A stretch of 8,656 nt of DNA. Source: Chloroflexota bacterium (GTDB lineage Bacteria > Chloroflexota > Dehalococcoidia > Lucifugimonadales > UBA3495). This document shows, piece by piece, positions 1 through 5,172 of the stretch. The stretch covers positions 1 to 8,656 of the forward strand of contig JAPPJA010000055.1 in the NCBI GenBank assembly GCA_028874675.1, read 5' to 3'. The translations under genes were made by a program, and so were the position numbers. Position 1 is the first letter of the stretch. Every line of letters starts with the position of its first letter. The notes beneath the pieces are model-generated. The model searched no databases. It had not been told where the DNA came from and saw nothing but the letters and a program-made list of their open reading frames with translations.

Positions 1-2
1 GT

Positions 3-80
3 TCCAGGTTGCGGAGGCCGCGGCGCAGGTCCAACCTGGAACTGTTCGCGGACAGGGTGATGCCTCACTTCAGGGAGTAG
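3..80 (+). CDS. C-terminal tail of a probable luciferase-like (LLM) flavin-dependent monooxygenase (partial)
   Basis: The frame starting at base 3 is open from the left edge to a TAG at 78-80 and encodes 25 residues ending in NLELFADRVMPHFRE. Endings of the form LELFAxxVMPxFR are typical of the last helix of luciferase-like class flavin-dependent oxidoreductases, which use reduced FMN or F420 to oxidise organic substrates in the cytoplasm. Only the tail is in the window, so no cofactor or catalytic residue can be checked. The gene converges on the minus-strand gene ending at 112, leaving a 31-base gap. The family assignment rests on a short stretch and is an inference. Confidence 0.5.
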   Translation, partial: SRLRRPRRRSNLELFADRVMPHFRE

Positions 81-111
81 GTTGCCCTACGCAGGGTGGG
101 AGGGGCGGTAG

Positions 112-501
112 CTAACCCCCACCCCCAACGATCTCCCCCAGCGTCGCGCTGAAGCGACCCTTGTTCAGGGTTTGCTGCGCGCCCAGGGCTGCCGCCCGCT
201 CCATGGAGGCCGTATCCTCATGCGGCCCGAAGGCCACGATGCGGGGGCCAGCGCTGGCATCTGCCCCAGCCCGCTCTCCCAGCGCTGCCAGTACGCCGTT
301 CCAGGTGGCCGCGTCTCCCTCCAGGTCCACCAGCACCAGTTCAGTTTCACCGTCGGTGTAGGTTTCCCAGAAGTCGGCCTGGGTGTGGGCCTGGCGCACC
401 GAGTAGCCCAGGGGCTCGGCCACCGTCTCTATCCTGGCCTGGAAAAACAGGTTCTGTCCCAGCAGAATTATTCGGTTACGTGAGTCTGCAACGTCATTCA
501 T
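112..501 (-). CDS. Degenerate CheY-like receiver domain protein, 129 aa
   Basis: The protein is a single small domain with a receiver-like pattern: beta strand IILLG (11-15), helix, LVLVDLEG (56-62) with Asp59 at the usual phosphoacceptor position, IVAFGPHEDT (88-97), and LNK (112-114), whose Lys114 could be the conserved receiver lysine. The acidic pair that normally binds magnesium after the first strand is absent (GQN instead), and the Thr/Ser after strand 4 is Gly, so ordinary phosphorylation is doubtful. It resembles a family of small stand-alone pseudo-receivers seen in several bacterial phyla, with no output domain. I chose the ATG at 501 because AGAGGA precedes it at good spacing; an upstream in-frame start at 600 would run through the neighbouring gene. 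The start overlaps the end of the Abi-family gene by 8 nt, suggesting coupled translation. The protein ends in four glycines. Function is unknown, presumably regulatory by protein contact. Confidence 0.7.
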   Translation of the reverse strand: MNDVADSRNRIILLGQNLFFQARIETVAEPLGYSVRQAHTQADFWETYTDGETELVLVDLEGDAATWNGVLAALGERAGADASAGPRIVAFGPHEDTASMERAAALGAQQTLNKGRFSATLGEIVGGGG

Positions 502-1224
502 TTTCGTTTCCTCTTGACGGCATCGCCGTTTCGCTCTCGGATTGAGGAAGCTGACCCAACGTCTTAAGCCTTGCCTGGTAGGCCGCTGGGCCATCGTCAA
601 ATACCTGGGGAAACCGGTCCACCAGTTCTGTCATTTCTCTAAATACCGGGTTAATCCAGCCGATAGTTTCCAAAATGTCGGAGTGTCGCTGCTTCAGGTA
701 TGGTAATTTCCAAATCGGTTCGAAATGGAATACCCTGTTACGAAGACGCCGAATGCCATCGAGGCGGCTGCGAAGTGCACTTCTTTCCCTTGAGCGGCGA
801 GGGGTATGCGGGAATACCTCCCCTACTAGACTTCTCCATAATATGTGCTCATATTCGCCATTAAGAGATTTAACCAAAAGCCGAAGTTGCACTCTGCTAT
901 GTACTTTCCAGGAGTCGCCTTAATGTTCCGCCGGGAGAAGTCCTGTCCAATTTTCTCGATGGTCTCCTTTTCGTAGCCAACCAAATGACTTGTGAACCAG
1001 AATTCGTTGCTAAATTTCTCCGAAGCTGCGTCATGTATGCTATTGCGGAGGGCGACTTCGATTCCGTGCAGTGATGGATACAAGCCCTCACACAAGGCCA
1101 GGTTCCACAGATAGGTGGCAAGGGCCACATCGGTGTCACGCTGGGTACTTTGGCTCAAATACGGTTCAAGCCTGCTGGCAGAAAGAGCTCGCTGCAGTTC
1201 ACTGAAAAATTCGGTTTGACGCAT
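494..1224 (-). pseudogene. Abi-family HEPN protein, split by a -1 frameshift
   Basis: Two minus-strand frames (826-1224 and 494-892) together make one Abi family protein of about 243 residues. The first half carries the family pattern ATYLWNLALCEGLYPSLHGI, then IEVALRN and NFGFWLNLL. The second half continues with NGEYEHILW, LRNRVFHFEPIW and IGWINPVF. RNRVFH (about 162-167) matches the HEPN ribonuclease motif R-x4-H. Members are linked to abortive infection or toxin-like RNA cleavage. The reading frame shifts by -1 between about 876 and 862, consistent with loss of one base; I see no programmed slippery heptamer, so it is either a true pseudogene or a sequence error. The GTG start of the second half at 892 is an artefact of the break. 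No Shine-Dalgarno precedes the ATG at 1224, but a CATAAT box lies 7 nt upstream, suggesting a leaderless message. Base composition is much lower in GC than in neighbouring genes, a sign of transfer. Confidence 0.8.
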
Positions 1225-1231
1225 TTCGCAA

Positions 1232-1237
1232 ATTATG
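1232..1237 (-). promoter_or_regulatory. Candidate -10 box for a leaderless Abi-family transcript
   Basis: On the minus strand CATAAT (5 of 6 matches to TATAAT) lies 7 nt before the ATG at 1224, so transcription would start at or next to the A of the start codon. This fits the absence of any ribosome binding site. No good -35 box is visible at 16-18 nt; the sequence there is the end of a palindromic repeat. An overlapping TATACC is an alternative. Confidence 0.35.
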
Positions 1238-1260
1238 GTATAAATTTACTTGGAAACCCC

Positions 1261-1300
1261 GGATCGCCCTATCCCGGCCTTGAGCCGGTGATGACGCCGG
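1261..1300. repeat. Degenerate REP-like palindromic repeat
   Basis: The core CCGGC (1274-1278) pairs with GCCGG (1284-1288) around a 5-base loop and is followed by GATGACG. The order GGAT, hairpin, ATGACG, GGGG is the same as in the better preserved copy at 5008-5044, so I read this as a decayed member of the same class. It lies between the Abi-family start and the end of cinA. Confidence 0.45.
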
Positions 1301-1347
1301 GGTACTGCTTTTTCTGCGGGCTATAATCGTTCCCAGCTTGAGACATG

Positions 1348-1374
1348 GAACCCTTCGGTACTTTGCTCAGGTTC
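1348..1374. repeat. Short inverted repeat of the CCCTTCG...GCTCAGG type
   Basis: GAACCCT (1348-1354) and AGGTTC (1369-1374) form a stem with one bulged C around a 14-base loop. The pattern CCCTTCG...GCTCAGG resembles another widespread intergenic repeat type in bacterial genomes. It lies 11 bases past the end of the cinA-like gene, where it may help end or stabilise that transcript, though no T-run follows. Confidence 0.4.
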
Positions 1375-1384
1375 AAGCCCTTCC

Positions 1385-1867
1385 CTAACCCCCCTGCCCT
1401 TCCTTCAGCCGCTCGCCCAGCAAGTCGAGGGCAGCCTGGGCCGCAGCCCGCTTGTTGCCGTCCCGGTCACTGTCGAACTGGCGGTGGATTGCCACGTCGT
1501 TGCCGTTGGCGTCGGCCAGGCCGATGTAGAAAGTGCCGATGGGGAAGGACGAACGTCCCTGGCCCGGGCCGGTCACGCCGGTGGTGGAGACGGCATAGTC
1601 GGTGCCGGTAAGCTCCAGTACGCCGCGGGCCATGGCAATGGCCATCTCCTCGCAGACGCTGCCCTTGGTGTCGTAGAGTTCGTCGGAAACACCGAGGACG
1701 CTTTGCTTAAGGCCCCCGGTGTAGGCGATAACGCCGCCCGGGAAGAACTGGGAACTGCCGGGGATGGTGCCCAGCAGATAGCCGATGAGTCCCGCAGTAT
1801 CGGCCTCAGCCACCGAGACCCGCTTGCCCTGGGCCATCAACATTTCCGCTACTTCGCTGACATCCAT
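1385..1867 (-). CDS. CinA C-terminal domain protein (PncC-like), active-site Ser replaced
   Basis: The 160-residue protein is a stand-alone CinA C-terminal domain, the size of PncC, which hydrolyses nicotinamide mononucleotide to nicotinic acid mononucleotide in pyridine nucleotide salvage. Family signatures are VAEADTAGLIGYLL (19-32), IPGSSQFFPGGVIAYTGGLK (35-54), VSTTGVTGPGQG (93-104) and PIGTFYIGLA (109-118). The usual AES-x-TGG motif reads AEADTAG here: the Ser thought to be the nucleophile is Ala22 and the first Gly of the pair is Ala25. Tyr49 and Lys54 are kept. Either the protein has lost deamidase activity or it belongs to a variant subfamily with another mechanism. The ATG at 1867 is preceded by a full AGGAGG at 6-nt spacing, so the start is secure. 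It sits 155 nt downstream of the enolase-superfamily gene and appears to have its own promoter. The N-terminal molybdopterin-binding-like domain of full CinA is absent. Confidence 0.88.
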   Translation of the reverse strand: MDVSEVAEMLMAQGKRVSVAEADTAGLIGYLLGTIPGSSQFFPGGVIAYTGGLKQSVLGVSDELYDTKGSVCEEMAIAMARGVLELTGTDYAVSTTGVTGPGQGRSSFPIGTFYIGLADANGNDVAIHRQFDSDRDGNKRAAAQAALDLLGERLKEGQGG

Positions 1868-1933
1868 GTAATTCCTCCTGAAGATATGATTGCTACCGGC
1901 CGCCCAGCACTTACCTTATTTCCTGGTGTCCGT

Positions 1934-1961
1934 ATCTTACCACTGTTCCGCCCACTGTTAC
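1934..1961 (-). promoter_or_regulatory. Candidate promoter of the cinA-like gene with a duplicated 8-bp element
   Basis: On the minus strand GTAACA (1961-1956) and TAAGAT (1939-1934) are spaced by 16 nt and match the -35 and -10 boxes at 4 of 6 positions or better. AACAGTGG occurs twice as a direct repeat (1959-1952 and 1947-1940), 12 nt apart, covering part of the -35 box and the bases just before the -10 box. This could be an operator or chance. The start codon is 67 nt downstream of the -10 box. Confidence 0.3.
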
Positions 1962-2022
1962 GGGTCTCCTGTGGGATGGCGGAGATTCGGCTCGGCTGGA
2001 TGGCGCTCCAGATGGGAGCAGA

Positions 2023-3105
2023 CTAACGGCTGGAAAGGGTTCGCAGGGCTTCCTCGTCCAGTTCTATACCCAGGCCGGGGCCCGTGGGTACTTCGAGGTA
2101 ACCGTTCTTGACTTCCAGGGGCTCTTTAAGCACCGAAATCTCGTCGCGAATGGTAACGGGTTCAATGTTGTATTCCTGGGCGTAGGGCACGATGGGGTAG
2201 GCGGCGCAGAAATGCAGGTGCGCCACCGTGCTGATTGTAGGCTGGGTATTGTGGACCGTGATGGGCTTGCCGAATGCCTCGCACAGGGCCGCGATCTTCT
2301 GGAATTCGGTGAAGCCCGGCGCCTTCACGATGTCCGGCTGGATTATGTCCACCCTTCCCCTGAGGATGAGGTCGCGGTACTCGAAACGGGTGTAGATCAT
2401 CTCCCCGGAGGCTATGGGAATATCCAGCGCGTCGGCCACGGCCGCCAGGCCTTCCAGGTCATAGTGGGGGCGGGGCTCCTCGAAGTGGAACACGCCCAGG
2501 GCCTGCAGGGCCTTGCCCACTTCAATGCCCCGGTGCACCGAGTAGGCCCCGTTTACGTCAACCAGGATGTCAATGTCATCACCCACCGCCATTCGTACTT
2601 CAGTGACGGTGGCGATGGTGTGGTCGGCGGTGTCGTCCATAGCCCCGGGGACCGCGCTGTGCAGCTTGTAGGCAGTGTAGCCCTCTTCGACAAAGGATGC
2701 GGCGCGGCGGGCCTCTTCCACCGGCGTCATATCCCGACGCATGGAGCTGGCGTACATACGGATTTTGTCCCGCGATGCCCCGCCGAGCAGCCTGGAAATG
2801 GGTTCTCCCATCACCTTGCCCTTGATGTCCCACAGGGCTATGTCAATTCCCGCAATCGCGCACCAGATGGCGCCGCCCATTTCCAGCCCATTGGCGGCCC
2901 GCTGCATATCGTTGAAGCGCAGCGTTGTGTCAACAGGGTCCTTGCCCACCAGGGCCGGCTTCAGCAGTTCATCAATAAGAGCCTTGATGATAGCGGGCTG
3001 CCGGCGGAAGCATTCGCCAATGCCGACTATACCCTCGTCGGTAAAGACGCGCACGAAGGGGAAGCTGCGGTCCAGGATCAGGCACTCTACGTCGGTTATT
3101 TTCAT
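2023..3105 (-). CDS. Mandelate racemase/muconate lactonizing enzyme family protein, probable acid-sugar dehydratase
   Basis: The 360-residue protein is a complete enolase-superfamily enzyme: N-terminal capping domain (about 1-115) with AIAGIDIALWDIKGK (83-97), then a TIM barrel. Metal ligands are Asp183 (LVDVN), Glu209 (FEEP) and Glu235 (SGE). Asp258 (QPD) and His285 (TVHN) form the His-Asp base dyad, and Glu311 is the usual C-terminal acid. These enzymes abstract a proton next to a carboxylate, stabilised by magnesium. The KxK motif reads Lys147-Leu-His149, so the second catalytic lysine of racemases is absent, pointing to a dehydratase or other one-base reaction. The overall pattern recalls D-galactonate dehydratase, but that enzyme has DxH where this one has DVN. 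Substrate is unknown. The ATG at 3105 follows a GGGAG at about 9 nt. The protein is cytosolic, with no signal peptide. The gene has a long gap upstream and is followed on the same strand by the cinA-like gene. Confidence 0.9.
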   Translation of the reverse strand: MKITDVECLILDRSFPFVRVFTDEGIVGIGECFRRQPAIIKALIDELLKPALVGKDPVDTTLRFNDMQRAANGLEMGGAIWCAIAGIDIALWDIKGKVMGEPISRLLGGASRDKIRMYASSMRRDMTPVEEARRAASFVEEGYTAYKLHSAVPGAMDDTADHTIATVTEVRMAVGDDIDILVDVNGAYSVHRGIEVGKALQALGVFHFEEPRPHYDLEGLAAVADALDIPIASGEMIYTRFEYRDLILRGRVDIIQPDIVKAPGFTEFQKIAALCEAFGKPITVHNTQPTISTVAHLHFCAAYPIVPYAQEYNIEPVTIRDEISVLKEPLEVKNGYLEVPTGPGLGIELDEEALRTLSSR

Positions 3106-3243
3106 GGCGGAAGCTCCCGAAAGGTTCTTAAAGTAGGTTCCCGATTCTGGCCCGCTCTACCTGGCGGCGACCCAGCCTGGAATTGTGACCCCGGGATCTG
3201 CCCGGTAGTTCAACCAGATTGTATTGATGGGTTGGGGCTAAAC

Positions 3244-3271
3244 CGTCGTTCCCGCGCAGGCGGGAACCTCG
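3244..3271 (-). repeat. REP-like palindromic repeat, left copy
   Basis: The 28-base unit contains GTTCCCGC and GCGGGAAC separated by 4 bases, so it can fold into an 8-bp hairpin. Its reverse complement matches 3411-3438 at 27 of 28 positions. The class is the common bacterial intergenic repeat whose chance translation gives strings such as FPRRRE. It may act as a transcript-end or mRNA-stability structure. Confidence 0.8.
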
Positions 3272-3410
3272 GAGCAACTTGCAGGATGAGTTTCTACCAG
3301 GAATGGCGATAGTCAAGTGCCATCCATCATTTCAATGCAGTTGGACCAATAGGGCGTGTCGCCAAAATGCCCCGTCGCTTCTGTGAGGGCAGGAATCTCG
3401 ATTCTGACAG

Positions 3411-3438
3411 CGAGGTTCCCGCCTTCGCGGGAACGACG
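3411..3438 (+). repeat. REP-like palindromic repeat, right copy
   Basis: This unit begins CGAGGTTCCCGCC and ends GCGGGAACGACG. It is the inverted partner of 3244-3271, differing at one position in the loop. It starts 46 bases past the end of the rhomboid gene as read on the minus strand, so it would form a hairpin in that transcript's 3' end. Confidence 0.8.
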
Positions 3439-3483
3439 AAGAGGGACTTTGGAAGACTTGTGAGTTCAATTTGACGACAGCCC

Positions 3484-4095
3484 CTATGCCTTGCTCCCGG
3501 ACGCCTGGCCAGTCCGTGGGCGGCGCAGCCGGTTCCGCGTCAGGCGGGCAATGAACGCCCCGGCCACCAGCCCGCACAGGTGCCCCTCCCAGGAAATATA
3601 GGGGGCCGTTGGCAGCAGGCCCAGCAGAATACCGGAACCAAACACCACGGCCACCGCAACCGCCACCAGGATGGCAAGAATACTGCGCTCGTACCAGCCC
3701 CGGGCCACCAGGTAACCGAAGTAGCCGAATACCGGGCCGCTGGCCCCCACGTGAGTCAGGTTCTGGTCGTCCCACGGCCAGGGACGCCCAACTACCCACA
3801 GGGCCAGTCCCCCCACGAACACGATGAACAGGGTAACACCCACGAAGTTGGCCTGGCCCCGCACCGCCACCAGTCCTCCGAGAATAAGGAGAGGGAAGGT
3901 GTTCGAAATCAGGTGGCCAAAGCCTCCGTGCAGGAGGGGGCTGAGGGGAATCCCTCGCAACCCCTCTATGGTTCTGGGAACCAGCCCGTACACGTTCAGC
4001 CGGTGGCCCAGGATGAGGTTTACGACCTCCACCACCCACAGAATGGCCACAAAGGCCAGCAACAGGGAAAGGCCGGACATTCGGTCCCAGAACAT
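3484..4095 (-). CDS. Rhomboid family intramembrane serine protease
   Basis: The 203-residue protein has about six hydrophobic segments and the rhomboid signatures in order: His56-xxxx-His61-xxx-Asn65 (LLHGGFGHLISN), Gly-Ala-Ser119-Gly (HVGASGPVFGY) with the catalytic serine, and His182 (EGHLCGLVAG), the partner of the Ser-His dyad. Rhomboids cleave transmembrane segments of other proteins within the inner membrane; the substrate cannot be inferred here. An acidic WPWDDQN stretch (106-112) lies before the catalytic helix. The C-terminus is basic (RNRLRRPR) and probably cytoplasmic. I chose the ATG at 4095, 2 nt after the tlyA stop, because a longer frame starting at 4227 would lie entirely within tlyA with an unlikely sequence. 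ATG at 4080 (MSGLS) is an alternative. The near-contiguous junction and weak ribosome binding site suggest translation coupled to tlyA. Confidence 0.88.
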   Translation of the reverse strand: MFWDRMSGLSLLLAFVAILWVVEVVNLILGHRLNVYGLVPRTIEGLRGIPLSPLLHGGFGHLISNTFPLLILGGLVAVRGQANFVGVTLFIVFVGGLALWVVGRPWPWDDQNLTHVGASGPVFGYFGYLVARGWYERSILAILVAVAVAVVFGSGILLGLLPTAPYISWEGHLCGLVAGAFIARLTRNRLRRPRTGQASGSKA

Positions 4096-4097
4096 AC

Positions 4098-4862
4098 CTA
4101 CGCCCGGCTTCCTTCCGACACCTCGAGCGGCTTCTGCATCCAGAGGAAAAACTCCCGGTTGCCCTTGTCCCCCAGGATGGGCGAGGGACACATTCCCCGG
4201 ATGCGCAAACCCTGGTCTGTGGCCCACAAGACCATCTTGCCCAGGGTTGAAGCGTGGACCCTGGGGTCCCGTACAATGCCACCCCGGCCCACTTCGCCCC
4301 GAGAGGCTTCAAACTGGGGCTTGACCAGGGCAACTATGTGGCCGCCGCCTCTCAGGTGGGTAACGGCAGGGGGTAGAACCAACGCCAGCGATATGAAAGA
4401 CACGTCCACCACAACCAGGTCTGCTGACGCGGGAAGATCGTAGGGATGGCGGGCGTTGACCTTCTCCATCGCCGTTACCCTTGAGTCCTGGCGCAGGCGG
4501 TGATGCAGCTGGCCGTGTCCCACATCCACCGCAAATACGTGGGTCGCCCCGCGCTGAAGCAGGCAGTCGGTGAACCCGCCGGTGGAAGCCCCCACGTCCA
4601 GGCAGGTCTTCCCTTCAACAGCCAGCGAAAATTCGTCCAGGGCCCCCGCCAGTTTCAGGCCGCCCCGGCTGACGTATGGAAGACGTCCACGGACTTCCAG
4701 AGGTACGTCTTCTGCCAGCGAGGAACTGGCCTTAAGCACGCGACCGGAGGGGGCAAACACCAGCCCCTCCATAATCAGGACCTGGGCTTGTTCCCGGCTT
4801 TCGGCCAACCCTTTTTCGGCCAACAGAACGTCGGCCCGCTTTTTTCGAACCCTGGCTGTCAT
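4098..4862 (-). CDS. tlyA: TlyA family 16S/23S rRNA (cytidine-2'-O)-methyltransferase
   Basis: The 254-residue protein has the TlyA architecture. An N-terminal S4 RNA-binding domain (about 6-65, starting RKKRADVLLAEKGLAESREQ) is followed by YVSRGGLKLAGAL and an FtsJ-type Rossmann methyltransferase with SAM-binding LDVGASTGGFTDCLLQRGA (88-106). The K-D-K-E catalytic tetrad of 2'-O-methyltransferases is Lys70, Asp153 (VVDVSF), Lys181 (LVKPQFE) and Glu237 (GNREFF), close to the positions known for Mycobacterium TlyA. TlyA methylates the 2'-OH of cytidines in 16S and 23S rRNA and influences capreomycin susceptibility; the older name hemolysin A is misleading. The ATG at 4862 has only a weak GAAAAAGA upstream, but its ATGA overlaps the stop of a possible small ORF ending at 4859. 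The rhomboid gene starts 2 nt after its stop. Length is normal and no key residue is missing. Confidence 0.95.
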   Translation of the reverse strand: MTARVRKKRADVLLAEKGLAESREQAQVLIMEGLVFAPSGRVLKASSSLAEDVPLEVRGRLPYVSRGGLKLAGALDEFSLAVEGKTCLDVGASTGGFTDCLLQRGATHVFAVDVGHGQLHHRLRQDSRVTAMEKVNARHPYDLPASADLVVVDVSFISLALVLPPAVTHLRGGGHIVALVKPQFEASRGEVGRGGIVRDPRVHASTLGKMVLWATDQGLRIRGMCPSPILGDKGNREFFLWMQKPLEVSEGSRA

Positions 4863-5104
4863 TCTTTTTCGTCAGTCCTGGGGCAAGCGCAAATTTCCAA
4901 CGACAGTTGTAACAGTTCAGAGATGATGACAATGGCGTGGAAGGCGTTCTTCCGGCGCAGGCCGTAATCCAGCAAGGCTAACGGCACATACAGTTCAAGC
5001 ACAGCAAGGATTCCTGGATACCGGCGAAAGCCGGTATGACGGGGCTGTCTGGCCGGAATATCCCACCAACTCTGAACTCTTGCCGAGAGTTTCACGTGGC
5101 CCAA
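4859..5104 (-). CDS. Possible small ORF overlapping the tlyA start
   Basis: This frame encodes 81 residues from ATG 5104. A shorter reading starts at GTG 5002-5000 and gives 47 residues (beginning VLELYVPLALLDYGLRRKNA). Its stop overlaps the tlyA ATG in ATGA, an arrangement typical of coupled genes. The first part of the long version runs through the palindromic repeat at 5008-5044, which makes that start unlikely. The short version has AGGA 9 nt before the GTG, supplied by the edge of the repeat. The middle part uses GC-ending codons as real genes here do, and a hydrophobic stretch (AFHAIVIISELLQL) follows. I recognise no family. It may be a real small gene, the remnant of one interrupted by the repeat, or chance. 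Confidence 0.28.
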   Translation of the reverse strand: MGHVKLSARVQSWWDIPARQPRHTGFRRYPGILAVLELYVPLALLDYGLRRKNAFHAIVIISELLQLSLEICACPRTDEKE

Positions 5105-5172
5105 GGCCAGTCAAGCGCGGCCCACACCCAATAGTCCTCCAAGGGAGGCGCCCGCCTGCTCCCGGCCTTTAC
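4863..5172. other. Gap between tlyA and the crotonase gene
   Basis: These 310 bases hold the doubtful small ORF (4859-5104) and the GAAA-loop repeat at 5008-5044. In the remainder (5105-5172), just past the crotonase stop, I see no gene and no terminator with a T-run. Confidence 0.5.
5008..5044. repeat. REP-like palindromic repeat with GAAA loop
   Basis: ATACCGGC (5018-5025) and GCCGGTAT (5030-5037) are perfect inverted arms around GAAA, a stable tetraloop. Flanks are GGATTCCTGG on the left and GACGGGG on the right, the layout of a repeat class found across many bacteria. It lies in the gap between the crotonase and tlyA genes. Confidence 0.75.

Larger units (their letters stand above)
3106..3483. 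other. Intergenic region between the rhomboid and enolase-superfamily genes
   Basis: These 378 bases hold no gene I can support. Frames crossing it are extensions or shadows that read through the palindromic repeats. The main content is the inverted pair of repeats at 3244-3271 and 3411-3438 and 139 bases between them. The promoter of the enolase-superfamily gene should lie in 3106-3240, but I see no convincing boxes. Confidence 0.6.

Noticed and set aside
862..880. Programmed -1 frameshifting in the Abi gene
   Set aside because: No X-XXY-YYZ heptamer in the right phase and no evident stimulatory structure right after it; a one-base loss is simpler.
1366..1385. T-loop-like GGTTCAAGCCC hinting at a tRNA
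   Set aside because: The flanking bases do not pair as a T-stem; the string belongs to the inverted repeat at 1348-1374 and its flank.
2212..3312. A 366-codon open frame on the plus strand
   Set aside because: It is antisense to the clear enolase-superfamily gene, has no family signature and no ribosome binding site, and results from the strong GC bias at third positions.
3332..4333. A 333-codon open frame on the minus strand
   Set aside because: It is in a different frame from the rhomboid and tlyA genes and includes translated palindromic repeat (FPRRREPR); low-complexity Gly/Pro/Arg composition.
1261..5044. Scattered palindromic repeats considered as CRISPR repeats
   Set aside because: Copies are far apart, in mixed orientation and without regular spacers, and no cas genes are present.
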